This document shows positions 62,227-64,000 of a DNA stretch of 64,000 nucleotides, piece by piece. The stretch covers positions 34,331 through 98,330 of the forward strand of contig CAVTPF010000025.1 of the NCBI GenBank assembly GCA_963736525.1, given 5' to 3'. A model generated the notes under the pieces. That model saw only the letters and a list, made by a program, of their open reading frames with translations. It made no database searches and had not been told where the DNA came from. The translations under genes and the position numbers were made by a program. Within the stretch, counting starts at the first letter, position 1. Each line of letters begins with the position of its first letter. Origin of the DNA: Bog-473 sp963736525. Its GTDB lineage: Bacteria > Actinomycetota > Acidimicrobiia > Acidimicrobiales > RAAP-2.

Positions 62227-63028
62227 CTAGGCATCGGCATCGTCCCGCCCGGCCGAGCCCACGTGGGCCGACATGCCGCCGTCGATGGCGATCATCTGCC
62301 CGGTGATGTAGCGAGATTCGTCCGACGCAAGGAAAGACGACGAGATTGGCGACGTCATCGGGCTCGCCGACGTACGGCGTGAGCGTGGCCCGGCCGAGCC
62401 CGGCCAGCATCCCCTCGGTCAGGTGGGCACGAACGGCGTCGGTGATGATGAGGCCGGGGACGATCGTATTGACCCGGATCCCCCGCTTCCCGTGGGAGGT
62501 CGCCACGTACATGGTGAGCGTGTTGACACCCGCCTTCGCAACCCCGTACGCGGTGCGAGTGCTGTCACCCTTGAGCGACGCCCCGGACGACATGTTGATG
62601 ATGGAGCCGCCACCCTGGGCGACCATCGCGGGGATCACGTGCTTGCACATCAACATTTGACTGCGCAGGTTGACCGCCATCGCCTTCTCCCAGACGTCGA
62701 GCGCGAGATCCGTCACCTGGGTGTCACGTGAGAAGAACTCGGACGGTCAGCGCTGCGTTGTTGTGGAGCACGTCGACACGCCCAAATCGATCGATGGTCG
62801 CCCCGATTGCGGCCTGCACCGCCTGCTCGTCGGACAGATCGGCGGGCACGCTGAAGGCGTCTCCCCCCGTCGCACCCAGGCCGTGTGTGCGACCTCATCC
62901 GCCCGAGCACCTTCGATGTCGACGATGGCGACCGACCCGCCCTCCCGAACGATCGCTCGGGCGGTCGCCGCACCGATCCCCCCGCCGCCACCGGTCACGA
63001 TCGCGACCTTGCCGTCCAAGCGCCCCAT
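62227..63028 (-). pseudogene. SDR-family oxidoreductase with at least three frameshifts
   Basis: From ATG 63028: MGRLDGKVAIVTGGGGGIGA and DIEGARADEVAH, a break near 62885, DAFSVPADLSDEQAVQAAIG and VDVLHNNAA, a break near 62735, DLALDVWEKAMAVNLRSQ through INMSSGASLKG and YGVAKAG, a break near 62335, and SRYITGQMIAIDGGMSAHVG to the stop at 62227. The SDR catalytic residues are all encoded but in four frames. It converges on the equally broken SDR gene at 61413. Confidence 0.7.
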
Positions 63029-63306
63029 GGTCAGATCATCGCACCCGGCCGGCCGGTTCACGAGTGAGCCGTCGCAGGTCCGCCTGGGCCGATCCACCGT
63101 TGCGGTTGCGCCAGCCAGTTCCACCGGAACTCGGTGGCGCGGTGTGCTGCCGTCGCTCGCCGTCCGCGCCGGACCCCACGACGCCGTCCATAGGTGTCAA
63201 TGGGTATCGATGGGTGCGGTGGCGACTCCGCCGAATAACGTTCCCCGGTCACGGGGTCCTGTCGGACATGGTCCCGAACGGACCCAATCGAAAGGGGAGA
63301 TCTCAA

Positions 63307-64000
63307 ATGACCGACATCATGAAGGGTGTGCGCATCCTCGAAGTGGCGGAGCACGCGTTCGTTCCGGTCGCTTCGGCCATCCTGGCCGACTGGGGTGCCG
63401 AGGTGATAAAGGTGGAGCACGTCGAGCGTGGCGACGCCATGCGGGGCCTGGCCTCCAGCGGCGTCATGGCCATGGGTGGCGACGTCCACGTCCTGTTGGA
63501 GCATTCCAACCGTGGGAAGAAGAGCATCGGCATCGATCTCACGACGCCCCAGGGTGTCGAGGTGGTCTACAAGCTGGCGGCCACGTGCGACGTGTTCCTC
63601 ACGAACAAGCTCCCGGCCGTCCGCAAGAAGCTGCGGATCGAGGCGGACGGCATCCGCGCCCACAATCCGAACATCGTCTATGTCGCCGGTACCGGGGTGG
63701 TGAACGCGGCCCCGATGCGGACCGTGGTGGCTACGACTTCCTCAGTTACTGGTGCCGGGCCGGCAGCGCCATGGGCTGCACCCCGCCCGACGCCGAGGGC
63801 TTGGTGGTGCAGCCAGGGCCCGGGTACGGCGACTCCATCGGAGGCATGACGATCGCCGGCGGCATCATGGGGCTGCTTCCACCGTGAGCGGACCGGCGAG
63901 GCCCTCACGGTCGACGTCTCGCTCCTCAGCGTGGGGCTCTGGGCGATGGGACCCTCCATGGCGCTGTCGCTCCAGATGGGCATGCCGTGGCGACCCCCGC
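63307..64000 (+). CDS. CaiB/BaiF-type CoA transferase, frameshifted and running off the window
   Basis: ATG 63307 has GGGGAGA upstream. The N-terminus is standard (KGVRILEVAEHAFVPVASAI, WGAEVIKVEHVERGD, NRGKKSIGIDLTTPQG, KLPAVRKKLRIEADGI). A frame change near 63690 leads to YDFLSYWCRAGSAMGCTPPD and GGMTIAGGIMG, and another near 63880 to RERTGEALTVDVSLLSVGLW and on past the window end. The catalytic aspartate region of this subfamily (RGGYDFLSYW) is present. Functional status depends on whether the two breaks are real. Confidence 0.75.

Overview
The window is high-GC DNA with actinobacterial hallmarks: a WhiB regulator, paired ArsA-type ATPases, wax-ester synthase/DGAT, TIGR03083-type DinB-fold proteins, DUF929, and secreted proteins built from repeats of the GYWxVxSDGGIFAFGDA type. 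Those repeats and the overall mix suggest an uncultured or environmental member of the Acidimicrobiia; this is inference from protein style, not from a marker gene. Several genes appear to be leaderless: a TAnnnT -10 box lies 6-9 bases before an ATG or GTG with no Shine-Dalgarno sequence.

Layout. 0-9 kb: Fe-S and P-loop genes (xanthine dehydrogenase-type subunit, ErpA-like carrier, Mrp), a Nudix gene with an eroded metallo-beta-lactamase-fold neighbour, DUF929, a WhiB divergent from two ArsA-like ATPases (the Rv3679/Rv3680/whiB4 arrangement of mycobacteria), a receiver protein, a CBS/CorC protein and tRNA-Pro. 9-28 kb: lipid genes (WS/DGAT, patatin), small enzymes, a soluble PRC-MgtE_N-CBS protein upstream of an NRAMP-type carrier, an LCP cell-wall transferase, SDR and CoA-transferase genes, an ECF41-like sigma factor. 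28.7-33.8 kb: a catabolic cluster (acyl-CoA ligase, SDR, acyl-CoA dehydrogenase remnant, GntR regulator, Rieske oxygenase) whose substrate cannot be named. 33.8-36.7 kb: kinase stub and LuxR response regulator, tRNA-Ala, thioesterase, SGNH protein, tRNA-Ile.

36.7-51.6 kb is a 14.9 kb integrative element in tRNA-Ile(GAT), bounded by perfect 45-bp direct repeats and carrying an integrase and an excisionase-like gene. Its right half encodes two exported repeat proteins, a 1904-residue RHS protein with a C-terminal nuclease-like tip, and a HEAT-like protein immediately downstream that is the likely immunity factor. Its left half holds relics of a recombinase and of an older RHS gene. This putative polymorphic toxin island is the most notable system in the window.

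51.7-64 kb: a secreted tandem-repeat protein, a uronate/gluconate operon (SDR, UxaC, and an unusual gluconokinase-LarA fusion), an amidohydrolase, an orphan kdpF leader, and a run of epimerase, CMD, SDR and CoA-transferase genes that is unusually rich in frameshifts. Six of the frame breaks in the window lie at G/C runs that look one base short, so part of the apparent gene decay may be sequencing or assembly error; others (large internal deletions, relics) look genuine.
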